NCBI RefSeq assembly: GCF_021155775.2
Contig: NC_060237.1
Coordinates: 312,501-376,500, forward strand
DNA: 64,000 bases
Origin: Neodiprion pinetum
Taxonomy: Eukaryota; Arthropoda; Insecta; Hymenoptera; Diprionidae
Direction of reading: 5' to 3'
Positions 1 through 13,875 of the stretch are shown in pieces. A program made the position numbers and the translations under genes. The notes under the pieces were generated by a model. It did no database searches and was not told the origin of the DNA. It worked only from the letters and a program-made list of their open reading frames with translations. Every line of letters starts with the position of its first letter. Positions within the stretch are counted from its first letter, which is position 1.

Positions 1-594
1 GTGCTCTTCCTCAGCTATAACCTATTTTAACCCAAGTAGTTGTCCTTTCATATCGATGTCGGACCTTTGCGGTTGATTCCTTTGTCCGGTGTCCCGGGTA
101 AAAGAAATTTTCATCGAGAGTAGGCCGCCCATTTCCTATTTCATTTTTTATCCGTCCATAAGCTATTGACAGTTTATTTTTTGTTGAGAAAATCGTTACT
201 TTGTGAAAATCCGTGATTGATTGCCTCGACGATCACAGATATGACACGCGGGACAGAGTTCTTTCGTCACTTGTTCTCAAGTCTGCCTTCAGAGTGTGAG
301 ACCGTGCTCGCGGATCACGTGACTAGTTAAAAAAAAAAAAATCCCCGTAATTTCTCGGCAATGACGAAAACGTCCTCTCGTATCTCTTTAACACAGTTTG
401 AGGATAGACAGTCACGGTATATTACGAAGTGCCGTCCATTTCCTTCGTTTCGCGTGAGATTATTTATTGCGAAGATGTATTTACATCCAAACCCTGTGAC
501 GCAGGCATGTATGTATAGACCGGAGACCTAAACAGGGTGTAAAAAGCGAAGGAAAAACTTGCGCAGTAGACTGAATAAATAAGTCCACGTTCTT

Positions 595-612
595 GGGGGG
601 GGGGGGGGGGGG
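595..612 (+). repeat. Poly-G tract, 18 G
   Basis: Uninterrupted run of G, first of several long G/C homopolymers in the window. The frames across it (proline- or glycine-rich) are not genes. Confidence 0.95.
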
Positions 613-3600
613 TGTAGACGCTACGCGGCCGAAATTTATCGCCGACCATCCATTACCTGTTATCGTTTGGTGTATTACAGGGGTTCTATACGCACACATT
701 CCTACCTACGAGGCGCCGATCTGTTGCAGCGAAGTATGGAAATCAGGATCGTTGGATTGGGTATAAAAGCTGAAAGAAGGCAGGAAAAATCTGTACGCAC
801 TGAATATCCGCTTGGTGGTAGACGGCGAGCCAGCAGCAGGATCTGTAAATCATCGCTTTATAACTTCGGTGTAATTTTACTGTGAACATTTTACTCGGCG
901 TGCTGGATTGAATTTATAATTGCTCGAATTTATGACGTCCACCGAGAAGACACAGGGGGCCACTTACTGCTTGAGCAACATCGGTTGATCGAGGGTAATT
1001 ATTAATTTCAAACGATCGAAACGTACAGCCCAATAATTTGTAATCTCTACATCCTGCGTTGAGTACTATAAATCCGTGATGAAATTTTCGGCACAGTTCG
1101 ATGAAATTTTTCCGAAGTGTATTACACGTGCGGTAGAGTAATTTCAATTGGGATTTCGGAGATACGGCATCGCTCACGTCTCTCCGCCTTTATCGAAACT
1201 TTTTATCGAAGCCGAGGGGAATGATTCGAATACAATTAGGGGGAAAATTTTCAAGCTGAAGAAAAAGAGGGGTAAAAAAAAAAAAAAAAGAAATGAGAGA
1301 ACAAGCATGGAAAAGGAAAGCTTTCGAGTGTATGAAAATTAAATTTATCGATTTAAAAGTATCGTTCGTGGAAAGTTTTTGCAAACTTATGAAAAACTTT
1401 GCCGCTCTCGTATACCACGGTGAATACCAAATTCATTCGGCTCTACAGCTACGCGCTTGCCATTCGTCTCGCTTATCGCGGGTGTAACGAGTGATTCTTT
1501 TTTGATATGAACCGCGGGATTCCGAGGAAACGAACAAATGAATACCTACTTACTCTCAATGTATCATGCTGAAATTTGTAATATCGTTGATTTTTAGCGA
1601 CGAATTGCGTCCCTTCCAGAGATACAGTTTCAACTCCCCACGCACTATCATCATCATCCGAGAGTGTTTCGATGGCTCGATTCGCAGTCAGACTTTTCTG
1701 CTCCCAAACTCTCAGCAATGGGTGGTTTGAAGTCTGTAAAGCAACTCCATCCAACCTGGAGTAGTGCACCGAACCAAATCCGTTCCGGTTGAAACAATAC
1801 CAATCGTTCAACACGTCGAATTCGAAGTTTGGAAAGCTGGTACACTGGGTTCACACGCGATTGAATCAGTCCGTAGCCTCCCCATTAATCACGGCGAACG
1901 CGATAGTCGAAGTTGGAGAATTGGCACCGCGGGCCGATCAGCTCCGATGACGGACGCCGGCTGACACACGGAGCTGTTGCTCCTCGGAGAGCCAACGGTG
2001 TTCCTTTAAACTGTATAACGCCATCAGGGTGGAAAAGCGCCGAGTTCCTTGCGACTCGTGGTGAAATCCGAAGAACCGGAAACTCTCTGCAAATCGGCTC
2101 TGACGAATCAGTCGCTAATTGGACCGACTGGAACCGCTTTCAAGTTCCGACATCAGACGAAACCGGTGAAATTAGCTAATCGAGTCGCGGACCAATATGG
2201 CTTTCAACATTTCCACGGAGGTTTGAGTTTTCGAGGATGCGCTCAACCCCGACCTGCGTCATCGCGCTAACGGTACCAACGCTGCTTTCGATGCAACGAT
2301 TCACCGATTGCGAGTGACACATGTACCTACCTACAACGTATCGGATACGTGTGCTGCATCGGAGTTGCAGACTTGCAGAGAGCTTCCGGCCCCGCAGTGT
2401 GTCGCGATCGACTCGCGTGTGAGAAATTTATCGAATAGATCGAGACTGGGCTAGGCTGGGGGTTAGGCTGGGTCAAACTGGTGCCTGGGATACCCGGCCC
2501 AAGACTGCGCCGAGCTATCTTCATCCTTGCGCCGCGTGTTCAGCCTCGTGATCCTCGTCCTCCGATCGTGAAGGTACACCGCATGAGAATGGAAGTGCAC
2601 GAGTGCAACGCCGGTCCTTGATACCTGCTCTAGCCGTACTTTCTTGCAGCTCCGAGACGAACGGAATCCAGCTCGTTGCTGCACTTGTTATCCCGGCTAT
2701 CCTCCTTCCGCCCCGGCTTGTTTCGATCGAGGAACCTCCGCGAGGCAGGTACAGATTGCCAGATAGTCGGATATTGATGGCCTTCTCCCTGCGTGCCGAG
2801 GGAAGATTCAGAAATTAATTCCTTGATGAATCTTGCTCGACGTTCCCTTCCGATATACCCATACGTATACACCTTCTTGTTCGTCTCCTCGAGAGCACGC
2901 CGTTTAGCAATGATCACGTATAGTCGGTTCCGAAATGGCATATACTTTTGCTACACCTTCTACAGTCGGATGTGTATTCGTTTCTATCACTGTGAGAAAA
3001 ATATGGCGCATGCATAGTTGTGTAAAGCCTGAGCCCTGATCGATGGTACTTGAATTACCCAAAGATGCGGTAGTTTCGATCATTTACACGACCATGAAAA
3101 CGTTTTTAATGGCTTCTCCAGGTCTAAGATTAGGGTCCAGGGCAATTTTTCTTTCGGCATACGAATCTACAATTTATTTCTCGAGTTAATGTCTATTCAT
3201 TATAGCACCACCCGATCATTCTTACGTTTCGTTGATGTTCGCGCAAAAGTGGTAATTTCACGAAGTAAAACGTGTTCTGCACTTTAGATGAAAATCAGAC
3301 ATATCCGAGGTGCACAAACAGCTGGCGCGGTGTGGAGCGCGTACAGTGATTAGCAATTAAGGTAACTAGAGCCCGTGGAGAGATGGGTATAACTCGGAGA
3401 ATAAGACCGAGTAATTGTGTAAAAGCGTTTCTGCGCGCCTTTACCGAGGAGTCGAGAGATAGAGAGAGATTAGATAGTATTAGATTGTTATTTATCATGC
3501 CGTGGCCTAGAAATAGGTCAAAGGGTAAACCAGCAGTATTATAACGGTAGATATGTTAACCCCAGGAAAAAGACCGAGCATTAAAATAGTGCAATACGAT

Positions 3601-4500
3601 AAATAAGTTATAATCAATTGTACGTAAAAATACTATCTTGGAGAGCTATACGTAACTATTTACGGCGTATACAGAGATAAATGGTAAAATAATAATAGAA
3701 ACAAATGTATACAACGTAGCGAAATAGCGTGTAGTGCTAAAAAAAAGCCTAGGGAACGAGTTACGGGGGCTGAGCAACTGAACGCAAGTAACCTGGATAC
3801 AATGCGGATATCAAACAGATAGTAAAACAATTGAACGGAGTGGAAATATGAGAGTTTAGGGTGGCTGAAGATAAACAATAATAAGTTATTTAATCAACCG
3901 AGAGGAAATTTACCGATGCACTTAATGCTCAAAGCCTGGGTCTCGGTACACCGGCTGCAGCGGCTGCCTCGATCGACAGAAAGTGACTAGAGAACCTTGC
4001 CTTGAAGAAGTATCCATTTATGGCGACTCTCGGACAGATAAAGGTAAGTAATTAAGGAGTGGTGGTACCGGGATGTCCTATGGCTCGGGATGCAAAATGA
4101 CTATGGGTTATTAGACGTCGGGGTTACGATCTATATTATATGTATAAAGCACTGGTTCACCGTTTACTACTACGTATAATATACCAGGAATGATAGCCTT
4201 AGTCCTCCAACCGTTCAACTGTTGGCCATTCCTCGCGTGTATACCTGTAAAATGTAACGCCTGTCAAATCATGCGTATTACATCGCCGCAGTAAAATCTG
4301 AGTGGATGGTATGAATTTACGCGAACGAGAAATTTCAAAAGTAAAGCATGAAAATTTATGGCCCAGAACAATCAGAGTTCGAAGCAATTCTGCAAATTGA
4401 CACTTTAACGAGTTTTATACATTTTTCCACGAGTTATTTACACAGCAAGTAACAGAAAACTCAGAGCTAGACACGAAGCCGTTAACCGAAGGTAACGGCG

Positions 4501-4554
4501 AGAGCAGAGAGCAGAGAGCAGAGAGAGAGAGAGAAGGGGGGGGGGGGGGGGGGG
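4501..4554 (+). repeat. GA-rich microsatellite followed by 19-G tract
   Basis: AG/GCAGAGA repeats at 4501-4535 run directly into G19 at 4536-4554. Proline-rich and serine-rich frames on the minus strand here are repeat artefacts. Confidence 0.95.
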
Positions 4555-6264
4555 AGGAAGAGAGCAGATAGAATCTGATCGTCGGTTGTACTCCGCAGGT
4601 ATAATCGAAGTTTGATCGGGTGTCCGTATCGATAACACCATCCACGCATTCAGGCTGCACCGATTATCCGGGAAATAATCTTCTGCACATAGTCCTCCAC
4701 CACCTACTCGGAGCGTGTAATCTGTGTTTATTATTACCCAGAATCACGCGATTAAATTCATTCCAAGAATTTACGCTATCGCAGCTGGGAACATGGAGAT
4801 GCTCGCAGTAATACCAATAATATCCTACTCGGCTCGGTTTCCCGCGGCCTATAGGTATAGGCACATCATACACATCTTATAATTACGCCACGATATGCAT
4901 GCCACGCCGTTTGACGACTTCGAGTTATTTGCAACTCCCGCGTTCACGAGCTTGTAATTCTCTGACCCCCTTTCCAGGCACCAATCTACAGGTTCCCATA
5001 GAAAGTCTTACCATTATCAATTATAATCGACTCTCAAACATCTTCTCTACCGCCACAATACGAAAACCTGTGCGAGGTTTCAATCTCAGCGGTCTCACCT
5101 TCTCGGCTTCGTTTATACGTAAGAATGTCCGAGCATAACCCTTAATCACGGTGCTTTGGTACGCGAGTTTGTCGAGTGCACGCGCTAACATGGACGTAAA
5201 GTTTCATTGCGCTCTAATTCTATCAGACAATTTCCTCACACACGTTCGATCCGTTTAATTTCAAGTTATTAGTATACCTAGAGCGACAAAGACGGCGCAG
5301 TTCCGACTATAAGCCCGCCTTCGAAGAAAAGTTAAAACAGTCTTACTGGGGATATACTGGAATTCCTGGATGCACGTTTCCCCGCCTATGGTTAGGTATA
5401 TGTTGGGTATACAAAGCGTGTGTCGGAACGACAGTGTGTGCATGTATGTAAGTCGGGTTGGCTGAAAACTGCGGGGCTATAATTACCTTGTAGACGTTTG
5501 CCGGAGGGTAACTTTCCTCCGTCCCTCGGGTCTCGCCTGCAGACTACTCGACAATCAGCTCGCAAAATTGTCCTAGTGAAAACTTTTCCGTTTCACTTCG
5601 AAAAACCGGCGCCGTAAGTGTCGCTTAGCCTTTCTTACGCCGGATTTTGTTAATCGAATTCCGTGTACAAGTGTGAATTATTCCGTACACTTGTACGTAG
5701 ATCCTCGGAACGAGCGGAACGTGGGCCGACGAATCAGCCGTCGCGACCCCTTTTAATGGCTGCGAAAAGGAGTCCTGGCTCTCCGCGACTTATTTTCCAG
5801 AAGAATTACCACGCGCCTCAACGAAAATCTTTGCTACGTTTCAAGGAGACGAAGAAGAAGACAAAAGTCCGCCCGTCTCCTCCCTGAACGCGGATAAACC
5901 GGCTGAATAAACAAGGCGTGAACTTCGTCTAGGTATACATGCCAGGCATCCGCGACCCGCAGCTTTGCTATTCTTCTTTGCCGCAGACACTGGGAAATAA
6001 AGGTGACTGCATGCATCTCGTACTGCGGTGCTGCATAAGGACGTTGAGACAAAAAATTGTGAAGAATCCGGCCATCTATCGTCCTCGCGTGTCTTATTGT
6101 TACCATAAATACGTCGTCACTCTTTCGCCCCAAGCTTTCTGTGTTTACAAGTTTCACCTCCGCCTTTGCGGATCCTGTGAACGACGGGATTCCGCAGGGC
6201 TGAAATTTACGCAGAGTTCTGAAATTCGTCTATTAGATTCGTACGTCTTTCTATTCGTCGAGAT

Positions 6265-6960
6265 TATATAAGATCACAATTCATTTATTAATACCGCAGC
6301 TTATTTGACGCCAAAGATCAAATGGGAGCATACTGCAAGTAACAGAATGAAAATACAAATGGAAATACAAAGGGAAAATAATAGGTAACGGCAACGTTCT
6401 TTAAACCTAGATACTTGCTAAGGCGATGATAGTAAATACACTTGCATTGTACCATAAGGAAATATTAAAAACTAACGAGAGTACGCAGATGGAAAAGTAC
6501 AATAAAAAGTTTTAGCGTAAGATGAGAAAGGTACGCGGGGGTTTGGTGAATGACTAAATGACTACGTTTCAAAGAGAATGGAACGGAACAACGGCCGTAC
6601 AGATAAATTCAAGGGTGGGACTATAACGTTAAGATTCTGCTTTAAGATTGAATAATGTTCAAAAATTGATAAAATAAATACAATAAATGGGATAAATGGA
6701 ATAGGCAAGTAACTAGAATAAATGAAGTAGATAAAATATATAGAATGCAAGCCATCGATCAGCGTTAGATATAGTCATGGACTCGGCCGCACGTAAACGA
6801 ATGAGCCTAACGTTGTACAACGAGGACGCAGATGTAACAGACAATGGCAGACTATTCCACAAGTAGCGGGGGGAGAGGGTAAAAGAATTACGAAGGGTGG
6901 ATATCCTGCGTCCGCGGATAGCAAGAGATGAGGAAGGTTTTACAATTGCCAACCTTGACG
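6265..6960 (-). mobile_element. Non-LTR retrotransposon (LINE) 3' relic with C-terminal ORF2 tail
   Basis: The minus-strand frame at about 6952-6780 reads RNSFTLSPRYLWNSLP. This matches the short conserved motif (Ser-Phe-x-x-x-x-Arg-x-x-Trp-Asn-Ser-Leu-Pro) near the C-terminus of many LINE reverse-transcriptase proteins. The frame then runs into a T-rich stretch, and AATAAATGAATTG near 6290-6275 could be the 3' terminus. The reverse-transcriptase core itself is absent, so this is a 5'-truncated, inactive copy. The 3' limit is a guess. Confidence 0.5.
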
Positions 6961-7019
6961 AGCGTCGGATAGCAGGGTCCAGTTCGGGGAAAGGCTCTCG
7001 AAGGTAGCGGGGTGAGGGA

Positions 7020-7231
7020 GAGAGACAGAGAGGCGTTTATTCGTCCTGGGACAAGTCCCCTTAGGCGATGTAACACACGTGTGACATGAAATGTGTATTA
7101 AAACTCAAAATTGCAGAAATAACGCAAGAAGAGAGAAAACGACGGATAAAGGTAAATAGAAGCAAAGTGAACAACAAGTAAAGAAAAAATGAATAAGTAG
7201 GTAAATAAATAAATCAGTAAGAAGAGAGAGG

Positions 7232-7264
<33 letters not shown>

Positions 7265-7300
7265 AGAGCTGTTAAAGGCATGCAAAGGAAGTTTTCGCAA
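7020..7300 (-). mobile_element. Possible LINE 3' UTR tail, antisense
   Basis: On the minus strand a T-rich tract full of TTTATT is followed by a small hairpin, GGGACTTGTCCC (near 7057-7046), and then AATAAACG. A short stem just before an AATAAA-type terminus is common in insect non-LTR elements. It sits just upstream, on the same strand, of the LINE relic at 6.3-6.96 kb but appears to be a separate fragment. The A-side includes a GA microsatellite at 7221-7268. Confidence 0.35.
7221..7268 (+). repeat. (GA)n microsatellite
   Basis: GA dinucleotides with a few interruptions (GGA, AAAG). Confidence 0.9.
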
Positions 7301-10256
7301 ACTAAGTCAGCTCATCGGTTGGTATATAAGTTGAAGAATGTTTTCATCGATCCTTTCACGTAGGCTGGCTGCATTTGAGATGACCGAGTTCATAAATTCT
7401 TGCAAGCTATTGAGATCCAAAGTATCGGGGCATTCCATCCGGCGGTGCGATGTATAGTCGCGTGCAATTATAGAAGTTACCTTTTATCCGTTTTTCCCCT
7501 CTATATTGCCTCAAGGTATAAAAATAAAATCCCGGCAGTTTGCGAAAGGTCTTCCTTGTTCTGAGAGGCGTGTAACTTGAGGAAAAAAATTCCCAAACCG
7601 TTGACGTGACACGTGCGTAAAAATTCCAAAATTCTTCCTCGGGAATTCCTTTTCCTTTTCCTCCGACGAGGCCCATCGTCGCTCCTTGTTAAAGTGATCG
7701 TTATTCGTTAAGACGCGCGTAGGTAGGTAAAGTTCACTCGTTGACTCGCAGAGTCGTTAAGCACCGTCAGGCTTGTTTTACGAACGTCAATATTCAGCCC
7801 GCCTAACCACACAGGTCGTATTTCAGCTCGCAGGTTAATTTTCTTAGAAGAAAAATTCGGTGCTTGGAAACTGCGCTGGAATGCTTTAATTTCACCCTAC
7901 ATTTTACGTGACCGCGGCTGCAGTATCGAGTCAGTGACGACCCTTGCCGATTCGCTCGAGACTCCACCGAAGCTATTTATCCCAGTAAAACTGAAACACA
8001 TATTAACTTCCTGCGTGGAGAAGCTCCGAGGCCGCGTTTTTTAAATCCGCCGAATCTGCCGAACGGCCTCTAAGCCTATACTCTGGAAGTAATTTTGGGA
8101 GGATGTGAGGTGTGCCGGCTTCCGGCTCTCTACGCAATTTCAAAGTTGTGTTAACCCGCAGCTCGAGGCGAAGGAAGTGGCGATATCCGATCTTCGTATA
8201 AGGGTACCTTGCCTCGCGTCTATAGCTGCTCGTCTGCTTTCCAGGGTAACGAAACGGGTGTATTTGCGTCCGGAAACTGCGGAGCGGGCGAACCTTAATG
8301 CGTTCGGTTGGTCTAGTTTCGGGATATGTACAAAGTTGACTACGCCGAAGCGCGCCGTCACTCTCGCGGAATGATGACAGCATCGTACACGTCCCGTCGC
8401 AAGCGGAATTTTCTCCGCGTTGCGGGGCGTTTATGCCGCTCGATATCGGGCACATGCGGGCCGATGGTGTAACGGCGTCTTCGTCGCGTATAATACGAGG
8501 TACGTATGTACGTATATGTGTGTAATAACTTTGGGCATTAACTCGGGGCTTGGGAATAGAAACGAGATGTTGAACAAGGCCGTACTCACCACGTGTTGAC
8601 GTAATCTGCATCAGCTTAATTCGCATCCCTCGAATTTATAATAACGATTCGTCTGCGAGGATAATCGTTTCCGTATTCTCGGTATAATACGAGTATATCC
8701 AACCCGCGCCTAGCTGGCTCCGATTTGGCGAATTTCGACGAACGGGGTGAATTCACCGCTTTCGCAGCAAGCGGCTGAATCTTCGTGCTTGCAGCACGCC
8801 GCGCAGTTTGGAGTTGAAAATTTTTTTTAAAGGAAATCTAATATATCTTCTCCCCGGTTGTTAATCTTACTACTCACGGAGCCCATAAAAAGGAACCTCG
8901 CCCCACGGTCTTCCCGAAGTGCATATAATCTTGTCGAGAGGAGCATTCGCCCCTGCGCGTTTGGTACAACTATCGCGTCGGTTTAATGCTAACACGAGTT
9001 ACGGTTTACGATCGGTAAACCGCCGCGTTACGTATTTACGGACAACGTCGTCACGCGTATACTATACGTGTACAGGCGTGTAAGCGCGAATAGGCGGGTG
9101 GCTCTACCCGAAATGGGTTGCTCATTTTTATTTACCCGCTCTTTATTATTTGTAATTATGTCTGATGCTCTTCTCCTTATACTTAAATACCTCAATGTGA
9201 GGCTCGGCATGAATCGTTGCCATTTTTTAATATTTACTTTCCGGTCATCTTCACTCTTTTGCATAATTCAAATTGCCAGTCAATTTTCGCTCGCTTATCT
9301 CCGGGGTTTTCGGTCTCCCGTCACGAATCCGTTTCGCTTAGGGAAGTAACGCGACTACCCACCTAGTCATAAAAACATTTGCCCGTGGTTTGACCTAAGT
9401 AGTACTTAATCTGGCAACGTCGCTTTTCATTGACTGTGCGCGCGTGTATATGTGTGTCAAATATGCCGTCGACAGCTCGTCGGCGGTATCAGTGAATTTC
9501 TTTTAAGCGCCAGTTCGATATGCCTAAAGAAAAGAAGCCAAGATTTTATTGGAAAGGTAAAATATGTCGTGTAAACAAAAAACGAAGAATTATAAAAAAT
9601 GTAATAGCCTGCACGAGCTGTCACAATACGTGGAAATTTCAAAATGCGCGCTCATAACCTCGAATATGCGACGTTCCAATATTTTTAGCGAGGGTCCGAA
9701 AATTCTCTACTAGTACTTTTTACTGTTTTTATTATTCCTATCATAAGTCGCCTTTGAATATTTTTAAGCCGGATAAATGATTCTGAGTATTCCATCTCTC
9801 TACTGTTTATATTTCATTCTGATCTATCCATCAATTACGGAGATATAAGGAATAATGTGCAGCTAACTCCGTCATTTCTCATAAGAGGCCATGTCGAGGT
9901 GGCTTGTAAAGATATAAGAAGAATTACAAATATCTCGCGTAAAAACCCACCTCGGATCGTAAAAATTTGTATGAGTTCTTTTTACATTATAATCGAACAT
10001 TCTGCCAAGTTTGGTATTTTTCTGTCCATCAATTCTATTTCCTCCGTTACTTCCTTAAATATATCGTCCGGTTTACCCGCCACTTATTCACCACGACACG
10101 AAATCCAACCCCGGAACGCCGGGGTGCCGCCCACGCCGTAGCTGCTCGATCCTTGAGGAGTCTGAAATCTTTCTTCAAAAGAATTCGCTCTCCGAGCTTG
10201 TACACGTGATACAATTGTACCGGTCGGGTCAAATTTGAATCACAGGAAAACGAGAA

Positions 10257-10280
10257 TTAAGAAGAAGAAGAAGAAGAAGA
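10257..10280 (+). repeat. (AAG)n microsatellite
   Basis: About eight AAG units in a purine-rich stretch. Confidence 0.85.
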
Positions 10281-13200
10281 TTAAGTGGGAAAAACGAGAG
10301 AGAAGATGGGGTAAGACGTTATAAAATATACAAGGGAAGAGGATTTATCGCGGGTAATTGGGCTGAGTTTTCTTTTACTTTATTTCCTTTTAATTTCAAA
10401 GGCCGCCTTCTGCCCCCTCATTTTTCAGGTTCATCGCGATTTATTCACCCTGTTTTCCATCCCCTGTACCTGACGCAACTCGAGGATATGCTCCTTCGTC
10501 GTTTAATTGTCAAATCTAATGATGGCCGCCCGCGGTCGCTTCGCCCCATGCCGTAGGTATCATCCTCTTCGCGGGCACCGCGATGTATGTACGAAGAGCA
10601 AAACTCGACAAGAAGCTTATACCTACGTCGAGGAAGCCCTCGAGGTGCGTCGAGAAAAACTTGGAACGAGGTTAATAACATTCCCCCCGAAGTGCCTGCA
10701 GGAGCCAGAAAAATGTTACGAAGTAACTTAATCTTGGCATTCCGAATCGCATGTACATAACTTAACCCTGTTCTTCGCCGAGGGTTTCAATTGCGCCGAC
10801 CTTTAACTTTCCCACGGTTCCGTTACCTACCGAATCATTCAGCCTCGCGCAAAAATCGAAAAAAGGAAAACACGCGTCACCGTAACGAGCCAGACGAGCG
10901 TAACGCTTGCAAAAATATTCCATCGAGTTGCCAAACGCACCCCTTTGTAATTTGGACAATGTCGCACGTATCGTTCGATTCCCTGCCGTGGCTTCTTCGA
11001 GTAATCGCGAAATTACCGATGGACAGTTGACGAGACGCGTAATGCGAGTAAGTGAGTTGCAGGTATTCAAGTAAGTAAGTCGAGCTTTTGAGGGTATGAA
11101 AATCCCTCGAGGATCGTATTTCAAGTACATACGCAACAAACTGTAGCAATTTCGTGAGAATGATATTTTCGAGGCGTAGGTATTTCAGGCTGTGAGTTTC
11201 ACTGGGTAAACGTTTTGAAATAATCGTCGAAGAAATAACCTCCCGGGGTGAAATATCTACTCGACATCAGTTCGTTTCCTCCCCAAATTAAACTCGCGAC
11301 TCGCGAAGTAGGCGATGAACACGTCGCCGGAACGGTACCGGGGCCATAATTTCCCCCGATACTTTCACCGTTACTCAGACTTATAACCCTTCGTTATTCG
11401 TGGCCAGGTCCTCGAGGTGACAGGAGAACACGATTCTTATCACAACAACTGTTTACAATTCTTATTACGAAATTGAGTCGAAGATTCGAGCAAGACTTTC
11501 TTCCCGCAAGTTTTATTACGGTGAGCCGGACAACTTTTTAGTTGTACATTACGGTATGTGTGCTACGGCCACATAAGAACGGTAAATCTGAATTCTACTT
11601 TTATTATTAGCACGCTCGAATTAAAACTTTCCGTAACTTTGTACGTCGTGTGTAACGTTCCTTGCTTCTGAGAGTGAAAGAAAATATTTCAGTACATCAA
11701 GTGCTTCAAAGCTCGAAATAATTTTCCAATCGCCGCTCGGACTCTCGGAAATTCACTTCAATCATGAATGAGACCGTTATATGTACACAATATTTGATTT
11801 TACCCACGAAAATCTTCAAGATACCGATCGCGAGAAAAGTAGTCAACTTTCAACGACGCCCCCGTCAGGTGGTCTCTACACCAGTTCTCCAACCCCACGT
11901 GTAAGGGTCAGCGGTTCCGCGGATTTAACACGAAAAGTTACCTCTCGGTCTGCGAACCGTGTCCAGGGAGAACTTTCCGAAACTCTCGTCAACCTGACGT
12001 TACCGTGTGCTCAAAGTCCGCCAGGTCTTGTGCTGCTCGACCTCAAAATGTACGGATGAACACCCCCATCCCTCTTTCGGCATTCGATCGTTCGTCGTAA
12101 GCATTGTACAGGTGTTTGAAATTCTTGCGGACGTGTTCGACGTGGGAGAAGCGCGTTTTCAATTTGCGTCCGTTATTGATCTCTGGCGATGGACGTAGCT
12201 AAGAATAAGAAGAGAATTTCTCCGTGGTAGGTATTCGATGGATTTTCTTCCCGTTTCTCGAGAGTTCCTTTTCACGGAAATACCGTATTTACTATAATCT
12301 CAGGCTTGTTTTGGTCCTTTCGAACTGTCAAAAAAATCTCACCCGATTCCACGATCCGCTCGAATGAAGTTTATCAAAATGAAGATTGAATCTCGTCGAG
12401 GTAATATACACGTGACATTCAAATGAATTGACCTCCCTTGAGTAAAAATGTTCCGCCGACCTTGTCTCAACATTGCAAGTCACAGTCTGGAGTTAAAATC
12501 ATGATGAGGTTTGAACGAAAGGCAGATGGTTGTCGGAAAATGGATAAATTACCTGCAGCCGCCGCGGGTTGGTTGGATTGCGGGGGTTGGCGAGAATGGA
12601 AAGCTCGGTGCGGTTTGCGCGCAGTGAAGTGCAAACATACTTTACCGCGGTCGCTAGTCGCCACAAATCCGGAGCACTGCGCCTCAATTAAGACATTGCG
12701 TCACAGGGGAGGGTGAAAATACTGGTGCGTACAGCCGGCTAATTTGCATTGAGCTCTCGGGATAATGCCCCTAAGAATTCGGCTTAACTCCGAGTTTGGC
12801 GTTTCCCAGGTTCCGCGGGAGTAGAGTCCACTCTCTTCATCGGTTTCTTTAATTCACCTGAGCAAAAAATTAAACTCCACCTAACCGACATCCGAACGGA
12901 TTTTTTAATTGCGTTACGGGGATGTGAAAGATGTGTAAGAAAGTTCAGCGTCTGAGCTGAATAACACTAACCGGTAAAAAAAAAAACAACTTTTTTTTCT
13001 CTTTTCTTATCATTATGTGGAATTATAATAAATTTGATCCTCTTGAATCAAAATATAGTAATGAAAAATATGCACCATATGTATATACACTTTTCATGCG
13101 ATATTTTTTTTTTTTTTCAATGAAACCTTATGTTGGCATACAAATTATAGTCACACACTAATGATAACAACAATGTGTAAAAAAAAAAAGTTTCAAAGTT

Positions 13201-13843
13201 GAAAAGTTAAAACATTAATATCGTCAGAACATCTATCTAGTAGTGTAATTCGAACTGGTTTTGTATGTACAGATACTATTTAAATAGATTAAAGTAGTGT
13301 AAATGCAAAAACAAAACACCACAAATTCTGAATTTTGAACATTAAGAAAAGAAAAAAAAGTCATATCACGTAACATATACGTGAGAGTAATAAATGAAGA
13401 GCAGATATGAATTCGGCACATTGAAACCATCATATCTGTAATATTCTTTTTTGAAGTAGGATTTCGTTGCAGACCTGTGCAATCAAAATATCTGCAAGCG
13501 GACCTTGAACCCTCCACCACTTTGCGTTCTCAGAAAACTTTGATGGTTCAGAATGAGACGAGGGAATACGACGACGCGTCAGCTGTCGACGGGGTCCCGA
13601 GTACGACTAGAAGACGTACATGTCATCGTGGAAGGAAGGAGGGCAGGAATCGCGGTTGGAATTCTGAAGCATTTGCACGTACGATGACTGGCAGGTTTAT
13701 TGGTAGGTAGAAGAATGTCCTACATGTTGTACGACTGTTGTACAGCTAGGGAACGCGTGCATGGTTAGAGTGAAGGAGGCAAGGAGCTCGACTCGAATAG
13801 TTAAGCGCACGCGTAATTGCACATTGAATTCCGGGTGTCATCC

Positions 13844-13875
13844 TCGTCGTCGTCGTCGTCGTCGTTGTCGTCGTC
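13844..13875 (+). repeat. (CGT)n microsatellite
   Basis: About ten CGT/TCG trinucleotides with one TTG interruption, next to the GC-rich stretch at 13.9-14.3 kb. Confidence 0.9.

Larger units (their letters stand above)
1..6264. other. No gene recognised
   Basis: Mixed-composition intergenic or intronic DNA. Frames are short, overlap on both strands and show no domain. Apart from the G tracts at 0.6 and 4.5 kb I see nothing definable. The T-rich minus-strand stretch at about 3.3-3.9 kb has the look of a LINE 3' UTR but no motif to prove it. Confidence 0.6.

Noticed and set aside
3295..3900. Possible LINE 3' UTR on the minus strand
   Set aside because: T-rich like the relics at 6.3-7.3 kb, but has neither a reverse-transcriptase motif nor an AATAAA-type terminus.
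8003..8626. 207-codon minus-strand open frame
   Set aside because: No recognisable motif; overlaps open frames on the other strand; composition is not protein-like.
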